This document shows positions 32,289-41,657 of a stretch of 50,850 bases of DNA, piece by piece. Source of the DNA: Ruminococcaceae bacterium P7 (GTDB lineage Bacteria; Bacillota; Clostridia; Oscillospirales; Acutalibacteraceae). The stretch is from positions 59,857-110,706 of the forward strand of contig FMUA01000006.1 in assembly GCA_900100595.1 (NCBI GenBank). Direction: 5' to 3'. Position 1 is the stretch's first letter, and each line of letters starts with the position of its first letter. The notes below the pieces were generated by a model. It was not told the origin of the DNA. It saw only the letters and a list, made by a program, of their open reading frames with translations, and did not search any database. A program made the position numbers and the translations under genes.

Positions 32289-33716
32289 ATGGAACAGACA
32301 TCTAAGAAGGTCATTGTATCTTTAAAGGATATTTTTGTGAGGTTCGACGGCGAGGTTATCCTGAACCATATTAATCTCGACATCCGTGAAAAAGAATTTG
32401 TAACAATTTTGGGTCCCAGCGGCTGTGGTAAGACCACGACGCTGCGCATTATCGGAGGCTTTGTCGAGCCCGAGAGCGGAGATGTGATTTTTGACGGAAC
32501 GCGCATCAACGGACTTCCTCCCCACAAGCGAAACGTCAATACGGTGTTTCAGAAATATTCGCTGTTCCCCCATCTTAACGTATTTGACAATGTCGCCTTC
32601 GGCTTGAAGCTCAAAAAGCTTCCCAAGGATGAAATAAAGAAAAAGGTCAGCAAGATGCTCGCTGTCGTAGACCTCAAGGGCTACGAGAAACGTCCCGTGC
32701 AAAAGCTCTCGGGCGGTCAGCAGCAGCGCGTCGCGATCGCGCGCGCACTCGTCTGCGACCCCGATATCATTCTTCTGGACGAACCGCTCGGCGCGCTCGA
32801 CCTCAAGCTGAGAAAGGACATGCAGCTTGAACTCAAGGAGATCCAGAAGAGCACACAGAAAACCTTTATCTACGTCACGCACGACCAGGAGGAAGCGCTG
32901 ACCATGAGCGACCGCGTCGTCGTCATGAACAACGGCGTCATCGAGCAGGTCGGCACGCCCGAGGATATCTACAACGAGCCTGTCAACGCCTTTGTCGCCG
33001 ACTTTATCGGTGAGGCGAACATCCTCAACGGCATCATGATTGACGACTGCCGCATCCGTATTCTCGGCAAGGAGCTGGAATGCGTCGACAAGGGCTTCGG
33101 AAAGAACACGCCCGTCGATGTGGTCATCCGTCCCGAGGACGTCATCATCACGCCTCCCGAGCACGGTCAGCTGACCGGCGTTGTGGAAAAGGTCACCTTC
33201 AAGGGCGTTCACTACGAAATGAGCATCCGCTGCGGAAAATGCGAAATTCTGGTTCACTCCACCCGCAGCGCCGAAATCGGCAGCACCGTCGGCATGACCG
33301 TCGTTCCGTTCAACATCCAGATCATGAACAAGCTGCTGCCGTTCTATGATAATATTATTGAAACCACGGTCACCTCCTCCGACGATGAAGAAAAATACTT
33401 CGAGTTTGAGTTGGAGGGTGAGACCGTCAAGGCGGAGAATCACTTCTTCCCCGAGGGCATACGCCTGAAAATCACCCTGCCGCCCGAGGCGCTGTCCTTA
33501 GCGGGCGACGGAGACGGCGATCTGCAGGACGTCTTTATCGAGTCGGTCATCTACAAGGGTGAGCACAACGAGATCATCCTTGAATCCGACGAGCGCAAGT
33601 GGCTGATGCTCAGCGATACGGACGAGCAGGTCGCGACCTATGTGCCGCTCAACTTTGACTTTTCCAAGGCGGAATTCGAGGTGCTTGACCCCGAACCCGT
33701 CGGTAAGGAGGGCTGA
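32289..33716 (+). CDS. potA: Spermidine/putrescine ABC transporter, ATP-binding subunit (long form)
   Basis: 475 residues, about 100 longer than usual PotA. Walker A GPSGCGKTT, signature LSGGQQQR, Walker B IILLDEPLGALD and H-loop VTHDQEEA, then a TOBE region (about 255-350, RPEDVIITPPEHGQLTGVVEKVTFKG). The extra C-terminal part (about 360-475) is acidic in the middle (SSDDEEKYFEFELEGE) and ends in a stretch, DVFIESVIYKGEHNEIIL, that echoes the TOBE VEKVTFKGVHYEM, so it may be a second TOBE-like copy. It powers polyamine import with potB, potC and potD; potB starts 2 nt after its stop. Confidence 0.92.
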   Translation: MEQTSKKVIVSLKDIFVRFDGEVILNHINLDIREKEFVTILGPSGCGKTTTLRIIGGFVEPESGDVIFDGTRINGLPPHKRNVNTVFQKYSLFPHLNVFDNVAFGLKLKKLPKDEIKKKVSKMLAVVDLKGYEKRPVQKLSGGQQQRVAIARALVCDPDIILLDEPLGALDLKLRKDMQLELKEIQKSTQKTFIYVTHDQEEALTMSDRVVVMNNGVIEQVGTPEDIYNEPVNAFVADFIGEANILNGIMIDDCRIRILGKELECVDKGFGKNTPVDVVIRPEDVIITPPEHGQLTGVVEKVTFKGVHYEMSIRCGKCEILVHSTRSAEIGSTVGMTVVPFNIQIMNKLLPFYDNIIETTVTSSDDEEKYFEFELEGETVKAENHFFPEGIRLKITLPPEALSLAGDGDGDLQDVFIESVIYKGEHNEIILESDERKWLMLSDTDEQVATYVPLNFDFSKAEFEVLDPEPVGKEG

Positions 33717-33718
33717 AC

Positions 33719-34510
33719 ATGAAATCCAGAAAGCTCTCCATCCCCTACATCCTCTGGATGCTGGTATTCACGATGATACCGCTGGTGATGATCGGCTTCA
33801 CCGCCTTCACCGATAACAGCGGCGGATTTTCGCTCGAAGCGTTCTCCTCCGCGTTTCAGTACACCAACGTCTTTCTGAAATCGCTGTGGATCGCGCTGAT
33901 TTCCACCGTGCTGTGTCTGATTATCGCCTATCCGCTGGCGTACATGCTCTGCCAGATGCGCGAAAGCACGCAGAACATGGTCGTCATGCTGCTGATGATC
34001 CCGATGTGGATGAACTTTCTGCTCCGCATCTACGCGTGGGTGCTCATTCTCCAGAACGGCGGTCCGCTGGACACGCTGCTCTCGCTGATCGGCATTCACG
34101 GCTCCTACGGCAACAACACCGCCGCAGTCATCGTCGGCATGGTCTATGAGTACATGCCCTTTATGCTGCTCCCGATTTACACCGTTATGGGCAAAATCGA
34201 CAAGGGGCTGATCGAGGCGGCGCAGGATCTCGGCTCCAACCGTTTCGCGGTATTCAAGAAGGTCGTCTTCCCGCTGAGTATTCCCGGCATTATCTCGGGT
34301 ATCACGATGGTATTCGTTCCCAGCGCCAGCACCTTTGTCGTCGCCCAGTACCTCGGCGGCACCGACGATATCATGATCGGTGATATCATCGACAAGATTT
34401 TCTTCACCAACAACCACATCGGCTCCGCGATCTCGCTGGTTCTGATGGTATTCATTCTCGTGTTCCTCGTTCTGATGAACCTGTTCGGCGATGAGGAGGC
34501 GATTGCGTGA
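33719..34510 (+). CDS. potB: Spermidine/putrescine ABC transporter, permease 1
   Basis: 263 residues with six hydrophobic segments and the coupling loop LIEAAQDLGSNRFAVFKKVVFPLS of PotB-type permeases. The stop overlaps the potC start (TGATG). The ribosome site lies inside the end of potA. Confidence 0.92.
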   Translation: MKSRKLSIPYILWMLVFTMIPLVMIGFTAFTDNSGGFSLEAFSSAFQYTNVFLKSLWIALISTVLCLIIAYPLAYMLCQMRESTQNMVVMLLMIPMWMNFLLRIYAWVLILQNGGPLDTLLSLIGIHGSYGNNTAAVIVGMVYEYMPFMLLPIYTVMGKIDKGLIEAAQDLGSNRFAVFKKVVFPLSIPGIISGITMVFVPSASTFVVAQYLGGTDDIMIGDIIDKIFFTNNHIGSAISLVLMVFILVFLVLMNLFGDEEAIA

Positions 34511-35313
34511 TGAAAAAGACGGGTATTGTGACGAAAATCTACATTGCGTTCATCATGGTCTTCATGTACGCGCCTATCGCGGTACTGATTTTCTACTCCT
34601 TCAACAAGAGCCGCTCGGCTGCTTGGGGCGGCTTCACGCTGGACTGGTATTTCCAGCTGTTCAAGAGCACGAGTATTATGAACGCGCTGACCAACACGCT
34701 TTCGATCGCGTTCCTCGCGTCGCTCTTCGCGACAATCCTCGGCACTGCCGCCGCTATCGGCATCAGCAACTTCAAGGGCAAGAGCCGTATTCTGATTCAG
34801 AACGCGTCCAACATCCCGATCATCAGCCCCGACATCGTCATGGGCGTTTCGCTGATGCTGCTCTTCACCTTCCTCGGCACCATTCTCAACTTTGAGATGG
34901 GCTATGTGACGGTTCTGCTCTCGCATATCTGCTTCTGCGTTCCGTTCGTCGTGCTCAACGTCATGCCGCGTATCCGCAGAATGGATCAGAGCCTCTATGA
35001 CGCCGCTCTCGACCTCGGCTGCACGCCGTTTCAGGCGTTCTACAAGGTCATCATCCACGAGCTGATGCCGGGTATCTTCTCGGGCGCTTTGATCAGCTTC
35101 ACCTATTCGCTCGACGACTTTGTTATCACGCACTTCACGCAGGGCGCGCGCTTCCAGAATCTCAGCACCGAAATCTACGGCATGCTGCGCAAGAAGATTC
35201 CCCCGACCATCAACGCGCTCTCTACCCTGCTGTTTATCGCGATTATCATTATCATGGTGCTGATCAACATCCGCGACAGACGCGCCGAAAAGCGCGCTCT
35301 GCAGAAAAATTAG
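34510..35313 (+). CDS. potC: Spermidine/putrescine ABC transporter, permease 2
   Basis: 267 residues from ATG 34510, which shares one base with the potB stop; a GTG at 34507 is a less likely start. Six membrane segments and the coupling loop LYDAALDLGCTPFQAFYKVIIHELMP are seen. Forms the channel with PotB. Confidence 0.92.
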   Translation: MKKTGIVTKIYIAFIMVFMYAPIAVLIFYSFNKSRSAAWGGFTLDWYFQLFKSTSIMNALTNTLSIAFLASLFATILGTAAAIGISNFKGKSRILIQNASNIPIISPDIVMGVSLMLLFTFLGTILNFEMGYVTVLLSHICFCVPFVVLNVMPRIRRMDQSLYDAALDLGCTPFQAFYKVIIHELMPGIFSGALISFTYSLDDFVITHFTQGARFQNLSTEIYGMLRKKIPPTINALSTLLFIAIIIIMVLINIRDRRAEKRALQKN

Positions 35314-35373
35314 TTTCCCCTGTCACAAGGTGACTTGCAATATCAAAACAATATCAATCAGGAGGATTGGGAA

Positions 35374-36441
35374 ATGAAAAAAATCTTATGCGTAGTTCTC
35401 TGCGCGGCAATGCTCTGCTCCGTGGCAGCTCTGTTCGCGGGCTGCGGCAAGGCTGACGCGGGAGAGGTCAATGTTTACAACTGGGGCGAGTACATCGCCG
35501 AGGGTCAGGACGGCCTGATGAACGTCATCGACGAGTTCGAGAAGGAAACGGGCATCAAGGTCAACTACACCACCTTCGAGACAAACGAGGACCTCTACAA
35601 CATGCTCAAAAACAGCAACGTCAGCTATGACGTCGTCGTTCCGTCGGACTACATGATTTCCAAGATGATCAAGGAAAACATGCTGCTTGAGCTTAACTAC
35701 GATAACATTCCTAATTACAAGTACATCAACGACCGCTTTAAAAATCTTGACTGCGATCCCGACAACAAGTACACCGTCATCTATCAGTGGGGCGTGACCG
35801 GTCTGGTTTACGACAAGAACAAGGTCAAGAATAAACCCACCGACTGGAGCGCGCTCTGGGACGAGGATCTCAAGGGCGACATTCTGATGATCAACAACAG
35901 CCGCGACGCGATGGCGATCGCGATGCAGACGCTCGGTATCGACCCCACCAACTGCACCAAGGCGGACGTTGACAAGGCTTCCGAAAAGCTCCGCTCTCAG
36001 AAGCCGCTCCTTAAAAAGTATGTAATGGATCAGGTATTCACCGAGATGGAGACCGGTCAGTCCGCGATCGCTCCCTACTACGCGGGCGACATCGCCGCGA
36101 TGATGGACGAGAACGAGGATCTGGACTACTGCCTGCCGTCCTACGGCTCCAACCTGTTCTATGACGCGATGTGCATCCCCACCTGCAGCAAGAACAAAGA
36201 GAACGCCGAGAAGTTCATCAACTTCATGCAGAAGCCCGAAATCGCCGCCGAGAACTGCAAGTACCTCCGCTACGGCTGCGCGAATGACGAGGCTGTGAAG
36301 CTCCTTCCCGACGACATCAAGGACAGCGAGCTGACCTTCCCCAGCGATGAATACCTCGACAAGTGCTATGTATTCGGCAATCTCGACGCTGACGTTTACG
36401 AGTACATGCAGGAGGAATTCGTCAAGGTTCAGGCAGAATAA
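35374..36441 (+). CDS. potD: Spermidine/putrescine-binding lipoprotein
   Basis: 355 residues from ATG 35374 (AGGAGG upstream). Signal peptide with lipobox LFAGC, then EVNVYNWGEYI, the usual start of PotD-type binding proteins, and VVVPSDYMISKMI. Captures polyamines for PotABC. Last gene of the operon. Confidence 0.93.
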   Translation: MKKILCVVLCAAMLCSVAALFAGCGKADAGEVNVYNWGEYIAEGQDGLMNVIDEFEKETGIKVNYTTFETNEDLYNMLKNSNVSYDVVVPSDYMISKMIKENMLLELNYDNIPNYKYINDRFKNLDCDPDNKYTVIYQWGVTGLVYDKNKVKNKPTDWSALWDEDLKGDILMINNSRDAMAIAMQTLGIDPTNCTKADVDKASEKLRSQKPLLKKYVMDQVFTEMETGQSAIAPYYAGDIAAMMDENEDLDYCLPSYGSNLFYDAMCIPTCSKNKENAEKFINFMQKPEIAAENCKYLRYGCANDEAVKLLPDDIKDSELTFPSDEYLDKCYVFGNLDADVYEYMQEEFVKVQAE

Positions 36442-36462
36442 GCGTCAAATATTTCGACAGTA

Positions 36463-36496
36463 AAAAACGCTTCTGAGCAATTCAGAAGCGTTTTTC
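36463..36496 (+). terminator. Bidirectional terminator between potD and the oadA-like gene
   Basis: AAAACGCTTCTGA and TTCAGAAGCGTTTT form a stem of about 12 bp with T-tracts on both strands; it lies between two convergent genes. Confidence 0.88.
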
Positions 36497-36507
36497 TTAT
36501 GCCGTCA

Positions 36508-37911
36508 TCAAACGGGATGAATCTTATTCTCTTTGTCGAGCAGGCCGCCGTTGATGCCTGCCTTGGCGTTTCTTCTCTTTTCAAAGAAGTCGAGCGCTAC
36601 CTTCGGGAACTGAGCGTAGGAGAGAACGTCCTCCTCCTGCTCGATCCACTCGGCGATCTCACCTCTGAGCTTATCCAGCTCAGGCTCAAGGCGGTCGGCA
36701 GGTCTGCCGTGGATGATTTCCATGTCGCCGCAGATTTTCTTTTGGAACGCGGGGTCAATCGGCATCGGGGTGGTGCCGTATTCGCCCGCGACCATACCCT
36801 TGAACTCACGGGTACACATGCTGTAGCGGCTGCCGGTGATGACATTGAACACCGCCTGTGTGCCGACGATCTGCGAGGTCGGTGTGACGAGCGGCGGATA
36901 ACCCGCATCCTCACGCACGCGCGGTACTTCCTCGAGTACCTCATCGAGCTTGTCCTCCTTGCCTGCCTGCTTGAGCTGCGAGAGCAGGTTGGAGAGCATG
37001 CCGCCGGGCACCTGATAGATCAGCGCCTTCGCGTCGGTCGCGAGCATCTTCTGATCGAGCAGACCGCTCTCGATGTACTTTTCGCGGAGCGTCATGAAGT
37101 AAGCGCGGATTTCCGCGAGCTGTCTGATGTCAAGTCCCGTATCGTATTCCGTGCCCTGAAGTGCGGCGACCATCGACTCTGTGGGAGCGTGAGAGGTGCC
37201 GAGCGCCAGCGGACTGATCGCGGTGTCGATCGCGTCCGCGCCTGCCTCGACCGCCTTCAACAGACACATGGAGGCAAGTCCGGAGGTATAGTGCGTATGG
37301 AGCTGTACGGGCATCTCGGGCAGCGCCTGCTTGATCGCGCGCACAAGGCTCTCTGTTCTCATGGGCGTGAGCAGCGCCGCCATATCTTTGATGCAGATGG
37401 AATCCGCACCCGCGTCGGCGATTCTCTTGGCGTACTCCACATAGTAGTCGTCCGTGAACACGGGGCCTGTGGTGTAGCTGATCGCGACCTGCGCGTGACC
37501 GCCCTCGCGGTTCGCCGCCTTGATCGCCGTCCGGAGGTTTTTGATGTCGTTGAGCGCGTCGAAAATGCGGATGATATCGATGCCGTTGGCGATGGAGCGC
37601 TGTACAAGGTACTCTACGCAGTCGTCCGCATAATGGCGGTAGCCAAGCATATTCTGACCGCGGAACAGCATCTGCAGCTTGGTGTTGGGGCAATGCTCCT
37701 TGATGGTGCGCAGACGCGCCCACGGATCCTCATTCAAAAAGCGGAGACAGGCGTCATAGGTCGCGCCGCCCCAGCACTCGAGGGAATAGTAACCGATTTT
37801 GTCGAGCTGATCGAGAATCGGCAGCATTTCCTCGGTGGTCATTCTTGTCGCAATCAGGGACTGGTGCGCGTCGCGCAGCGCGGTCTCTGTTATTCTTATC
37901 TTTTTTGCCAT
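36508..37911 (-). CDS. Oxaloacetate/pyruvate carboxyltransferase subunit (OadA/5S type)
   Basis: 467 residues. Catalytic-barrel motifs are TALRDAHQSL at the start, CWGGATYDACLRF, the active-site lysine in CIKDMAALL and the metal-binding LHTHYTSG. The protein lacks a C-terminal biotin domain; the carrier is the separate next gene upstream (BCCP, 16 nt away). Enzymes of this type move carboxyl between oxaloacetate and biotin. With the CoA-carboxyltransferase gene the trio matches a transcarboxylase (5S, 1.3S, 12S) or a sodium-pump decarboxylase lacking its membrane beta subunit. Confidence 0.88.
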   Translation of the reverse strand: MAKKIRITETALRDAHQSLIATRMTTEEMLPILDQLDKIGYYSLECWGGATYDACLRFLNEDPWARLRTIKEHCPNTKLQMLFRGQNMLGYRHYADDCVEYLVQRSIANGIDIIRIFDALNDIKNLRTAIKAANREGGHAQVAISYTTGPVFTDDYYVEYAKRIADAGADSICIKDMAALLTPMRTESLVRAIKQALPEMPVQLHTHYTSGLASMCLLKAVEAGADAIDTAISPLALGTSHAPTESMVAALQGTEYDTGLDIRQLAEIRAYFMTLREKYIESGLLDQKMLATDAKALIYQVPGGMLSNLLSQLKQAGKEDKLDEVLEEVPRVREDAGYPPLVTPTSQIVGTQAVFNVITGSRYSMCTREFKGMVAGEYGTTPMPIDPAFQKKICGDMEIIHGRPADRLEPELDKLRGEIAEWIEQEEDVLSYAQFPKVALDFFEKRRNAKAGINGGLLDKENKIHPV

Positions 37912-37927
37912 GTGCGTTACCCCTTTA

Positions 37928-38290
37928 TCAGTTCATCGTTACGAGAACCTTGCCGGAATCAACAGCCTCGCCCTTTGCCACCTCAACGGTCGCGATGGTG
38001 CCGTCCTGCGGCGCCTTAACGGGGGTTTCCATCTTCATTGCCTCGATGAATACGAGGTCGTCGCCGGACTTGACTGCCTGTCCTGCGGTCACAACGACGT
38101 TGACAACAGTACCCGGCATGGGTGCCTTGACCGCTACGCTGCCTGCCGCGCCTGCAGGAGCAGCGGGCTTTGCTGCGGGTGCGGGAGCTGCGGGTCTTGC
38201 CGCTGCGGGAGCGGGAGCCGCATTGGAATCAAGCTCCTCGACCTGAACATCATACGCTGTGCCGTTTACGGTAATTCTGAGATTTTTCAT
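37928..38290 (-). CDS. Biotin carboxyl carrier protein
   Basis: 120 residues. N-terminal segment (about 1-22), an Ala/Pro-rich swinging linker (about 24-50), then the biotinyl domain with the modified lysine K86 in EAMKMET. Carries the carboxyl group between the two neighbouring transferase subunits. Confidence 0.93.
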   Translation of the reverse strand: MKNLRITVNGTAYDVQVEELDSNAAPAPAAARPAAPAPAAKPAAPAGAAGSVAVKAPMPGTVVNVVVTAGQAVKSGDDLVFIEAMKMETPVKAPQDGTIATVEVAKGEAVDSGKVLVTMN

Positions 38291-38328
38291 GTTTATTTCC
38301 CCTTCTATGTAAAGTGATTGATAGCAAA

Positions 38329-39642
38329 TTAAATTGTGCAGTGCTTCTTCGCGACGGTGGGAACTCTCTTGCCCAAGAGCATATCCAGAGCGGACAGAAG
38401 CGCGTCTCTCAGCTCCTCAAACGGCACGATGCCGTCGACATAGCCGTTCTGCGCTGCGTTGAACGCTGACAGGTTCTCCTGCGCGAATGCCGCCGCAGCT
38501 GCCTGCTGTTCGGACGCGGGAACCTTCATCGCGTCGGGAGCGAGGATAAATGCCGCCGCCTCAATATTGACGGGAGAAATCACCGCCTCGGGAAGCGCGT
38601 AAACGACATCGGCGTTCGCGCCTGTACCCGCGAGAGCGACGTATGCTGAACCGATCGCTTCGCCGACAACGACCGATAACTTGACAGTCGTCGCCTCGGC
38701 GTAAGCCGCGGAGAGCTTAGCCGCGCTTTTCAGGCTTTCAAAGCCCGCGCAATCTACAAACGTAATCACGGGGATGGAAAAAGCGTCGCAGAAACGGACA
38801 AATTTCGCCGCCTTTGCAGCGGACTGACAATCGAGCTTACCGCCTGTGGTGCGGACGACGCCGACAACCTGACCGCCGAGACGGGCAAGTCTGGTTCTCG
38901 CGTTATCGCCGTATGCGTCGGAAAGACGGAGCTTGGAGCCTGCGTCCACAAGCTTGCTGACAATGCATTTGGTGTTTTCGCCGTCCGGCTCTCTGTCCTC
39001 CGCCTGCGGCGCAGGAACGAGGTTATTCGAGGGAAGATACGTCACCAGCTCACGCGCCTTTTCAACCGCTTCGGCCTTGTCCTTAACAATGACCGCAACG
39101 TTACCGTGAGAAGCGTTATACTGCGCGCCGGCATTCTTTCCCGTCACATCGAGAGAGAGCTGCGCGTCCTCCGTCATCATCACGATATCCGCGCTCGCGG
39201 CGTTCAGCGCGTTGGTGCCGAGACAGGGGCCGAGTACAACGGATATCTGCGGAACCGCGCCTGAAAGCTTGGACGCGAGTCTCAGCAGCTCGCCTGTACC
39301 TGCGAGCAGTTCGGTGCCCTGCGTCAGTCTGCCTCCTATGCTGTCATAAAAGCCCGCTACGGGCGCGCCTGTCTTGAGCGCAAGGCTGTAGAGCTTTCTC
39401 AGCTTCGCCGCCTGCGCCTTGCTCATCGCGCCGCCGCAGATGTCGCTGTTCTGTGCAAAGGCGTAAACGGGCATGCCCTCAACCGTGCCGTAACCCGCGA
39501 CTACCTCGGCAAAGCCCTCGCCTGATTTCGCGAAAGCGTCAATCTCGCAAAAACTGTCAGCGTCAAAAAACTCCGTTATTATCTGATATGCGGACGTCGC
39601 TGCAATCTCAGCCTTTGCGGCATTGATTTTTTCCATACTCAT
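38329..39642 (-). CDS. Acyl-CoA carboxyltransferase subunit (MmdA/12S type), short form
   Basis: 437 residues, about 70 shorter than usual. The missing part is mainly the N-terminal lead-in; the crotonase-like fold begins near FFDADSFCEIDAF, with AFAQNSDICGGAMSKAQAAKL and the second half including FVDCAGFESLKSAAKLSAAYAEA. It would move carboxyl between biotin and an acyl-CoA (acetyl-, propionyl- or methylmalonyl-CoA). First gene of the trio, with promoter at 39683. The acyl-CoA is not predictable by eye. Confidence 0.82.
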   Translation of the reverse strand: MSMEKINAAKAEIAATSAYQIITEFFDADSFCEIDAFAKSGEGFAEVVAGYGTVEGMPVYAFAQNSDICGGAMSKAQAAKLRKLYSLALKTGAPVAGFYDSIGGRLTQGTELLAGTGELLRLASKLSGAVPQISVVLGPCLGTNALNAASADIVMMTEDAQLSLDVTGKNAGAQYNASHGNVAVIVKDKAEAVEKARELVTYLPSNNLVPAPQAEDREPDGENTKCIVSKLVDAGSKLRLSDAYGDNARTRLARLGGQVVGVVRTTGGKLDCQSAAKAAKFVRFCDAFSIPVITFVDCAGFESLKSAAKLSAAYAEATTVKLSVVVGEAIGSAYVALAGTGANADVVYALPEAVISPVNIEAAAFILAPDAMKVPASEQQAAAAAFAQENLSAFNAAQNGYVDGIVPFEELRDALLSALDMLLGKRVPTVAKKHCTI

Positions 39643-39682
39643 GTTATGATTCCTCCAGTGCTTGATTACAAATCCGTTCTAT

Positions 39683-39711
39683 ATTTTACCATAAAACAAT
39701 GGAAAACTCAA
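39683..39711 (-). promoter_or_regulatory. Promoter for the carboxyltransferase trio
   Basis: Minus strand TTGAGT, 17-nt spacer, TAAAAT, 41 nt upstream of ATG 39642. Confidence 0.6.
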
Positions 39712-39741
39712 CCGATTTTCCGTTAATATTTTATCAATCTA

Positions 39742-40494
39742 TTAAATCGTCCGTCCGTTGACGATCGGATTGGCAAGCAGGTTCTTGACCTCCTTTTCGG
39801 TCAGATCACGCCATGCGCCCTGCTTGAGCATTCCCATCTTCACGCCGCCGATTTGCGTGCGCTTCAGACGCGCAACCTCCAAGCCGACCGCCTCGCACAT
39901 CTTGCGGATCTCGCGGTTCTTGCCCTCGTGGAGGATCATCTCCAGCACAACGCGGTTCTGCTCCTTGTCCTGCGCCAGCACGTGTACGATGGCAGGCGCT
40001 GTCTTTCTGCCGTCGATCTCGATTCCCGTTTCGAGCTTTTCGATCTGCTCCTCGGTAATCGACGGTCGGACGGTCACGCGGTAAATTTTATAGATGCTGT
40101 TGCGCGGATGCATGATTTTGTTGGCAAACTCGCCGTCGTTGGTGAAAATCAGCATACCCTCGGAGTCCTTGTCCAGCCTGCCGACGGGATAAACCCTCTC
40201 CCCGACGTCCCTGACCAGCTCCGCGACGCATTTTCTGCCCTTTTCGTCACTCATGGTGGTGATGAAGCCGCGCGGCTTGTGGAGCATGATATAGCGGTAC
40301 TTGGTGCGCGGCGCGACAATGCGCTTGCCGTTGACAAAGACCTTGTCCTTGTCCGTCACCTTATCGCCGAGAATCGCGGGCTTGCCGTTGATCTTGACCT
40401 TGCCCTGCAAAATCAGCTCCTCCGCCTTGCGGCGCGATGCTACGCCGCAGAGCGAGAGAAATTTTTGTAATCTGATCGGTTCTTTCTTATCCAT
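39742..40494 (-). CDS. rluB: Pseudouridine synthase, RluB/RsuA family
   Basis: 250 residues. N-terminal S4 RNA-binding domain (IRLQKFLSLCGVASRRKAEELI), then the catalytic domain with the aspartate in VGRLDKDSEGMLIFTNDGEF. Makes pseudouridine in ribosomal RNA, most likely 23S. It overlaps the end of dacF by 8 nt and is the last gene of the scpA-scpB operon. Its RluB rather than RsuA assignment rests on length and family likeness. Confidence 0.9.
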   Translation of the reverse strand: MDKKEPIRLQKFLSLCGVASRRKAEELILQGKVKINGKPAILGDKVTDKDKVFVNGKRIVAPRTKYRYIMLHKPRGFITTMSDEKGRKCVAELVRDVGERVYPVGRLDKDSEGMLIFTNDGEFANKIMHPRNSIYKIYRVTVRPSITEEQIEKLETGIEIDGRKTAPAIVHVLAQDKEQNRVVLEMILHEGKNREIRKMCEAVGLEVARLKRTQIGGVKMGMLKQGAWRDLTEKEVKNLLANPIVNGRTI

Positions 40495-41611
40495 GATGCA
40501 ATAATCCTTTTATCCATTCCCACAGTCCTCCGCGCGCTTTCTGTTCGGGTACGTCTGCCGCCGCTTTCAGCGCGGTACCGCCGACGCGTTCGCCGCGGAG
40601 TGTATATTCAATTCTGCCGACCTGCTGTCCCTCCCTGACGGGAGCGTAGAGAAAACGGTCGAGCAGAACCTTTCTCTCAATTTTATCCTTATCCTCCGCG
40701 CTGACGGTCAGGCGGAAATCCCTGTCGCCCATCACCGTCACGCTGCTTTTCTCACCGCCGACGACGGGAACCTCTGCGGCAAATGCCGAATCGGGAGACT
40801 GATACGCCGCCCTCTGCGAAAAGCCGTACTCATAGAGGCTGATATGGTCGTTCCAGTCGTTCTTGTCGTCGAGCGTGACGCAGATCAGCGTCATACCGTC
40901 CTTCTCCGCAGCCGATACCAGACAACGTCCCGCAGCGCTCGTATAACCCGTTTTGCCGCCGATGCAATACTCATAGAGCGAAAGCAAACGGTTATGGTTG
41001 TTATAGGTCACACGCTTGTCGGACGGCTCCGTGAACGACACCATCGCGCTCTTCTGCGCGGTGAGCTGACGGAAATCTTCATTGCGCAAGCCCGCTTCCA
41101 TCAGCAGAGCGAGGTCGTAGGCGGTGGAGTAGTGGTCGTCGTCATCGAGACCGCTCGGCGTGACAAAATGCGTGTTCTTCATGCCGATTTCCTCCGCGCG
41201 CTCATTCATCAGCCTTGCGAAGCGAAGGTCATCTCCCGCGATCGAAATAGCCGCCGCGTTTGCCGCGTCGTTGCCCGAGGACATCATCATGCCAACCGCT
41301 AAATCACGCAGCGTGACCTTTTCGCCGAGCTTGAGATACATCGAGCTGCCCTCGGAAACCATCTCCTGTGTGAACGTGACGGTTTCGTTGCCCTTTGCCG
41401 CCTGCTCCAGCGTCAGTAGCGTCGTCATCAGCTTGGTCGTGCTGGCAGGCTTCATGCGCTTGTCGGCATTATGAGATGCGAGCAGCTCTCCGCTCTCGGG
41501 ACAATAGAGCACATACGCCTCTGCCTGCGTCTCGGGAACCTCCGACGCGTGCACGCATAGCGGACAAAACAGCAATACTGTACACAATATAAGGGATAAG
41601 GCTTTTTTCAT
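40487..41611 (-). CDS. dacF: D-alanyl-D-alanine carboxypeptidase (DacF-like PBP)
   Basis: 374 residues with a signal peptide (LSLILCTVLLFCPLCVHA). Penicillin-binding motifs are SxxK in PASTTKLM, SGN in SSGNDAAN and KTG in GGKTGYTSAAG. A C-terminal beta domain and short amphipathic tail (GLWEWIKGLLHHG) suggest membrane association. It trims the last D-Ala from peptidoglycan peptides. Its ribosome site AGGAGG is buried in the hairpin at 41619-41651. Confidence 0.92.
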   Translation of the reverse strand: MKKALSLILCTVLLFCPLCVHASEVPETQAEAYVLYCPESGELLASHNADKRMKPASTTKLMTTLLTLEQAAKGNETVTFTQEMVSEGSSMYLKLGEKVTLRDLAVGMMMSSGNDAANAAAISIAGDDLRFARLMNERAEEIGMKNTHFVTPSGLDDDDHYSTAYDLALLMEAGLRNEDFRQLTAQKSAMVSFTEPSDKRVTYNNHNRLLSLYEYCIGGKTGYTSAAGRCLVSAAEKDGMTLICVTLDDKNDWNDHISLYEYGFSQRAAYQSPDSAFAAEVPVVGGEKSSVTVMGDRDFRLTVSAEDKDKIERKVLLDRFLYAPVREGQQVGRIEYTLRGERVGGTALKAAADVPEQKARGGLWEWIKGLLHHG

Positions 41612-41618
41612 AAGTACA

Positions 41619-41651
41619 CCTCCTGCAATATATTAATATATATGCAGGAGG
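41619..41651 (-). promoter_or_regulatory. Hairpin sequestering the dacF ribosome-binding site
   Basis: Minus strand CCTCCTGCA pairs with TGCAGGAGG, extended inward by AT-rich pairing (ATATATT/AATATAT). The 3' arm contains the dacF AGGAGG at 7 nt from its ATG. The hairpin begins 7 nt after the upstream gene's stop, so ribosomes ending there could open it. No T-tract follows, so it is not a terminator. Confidence 0.75.
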
Positions 41652-41657
41652 ATGCGC

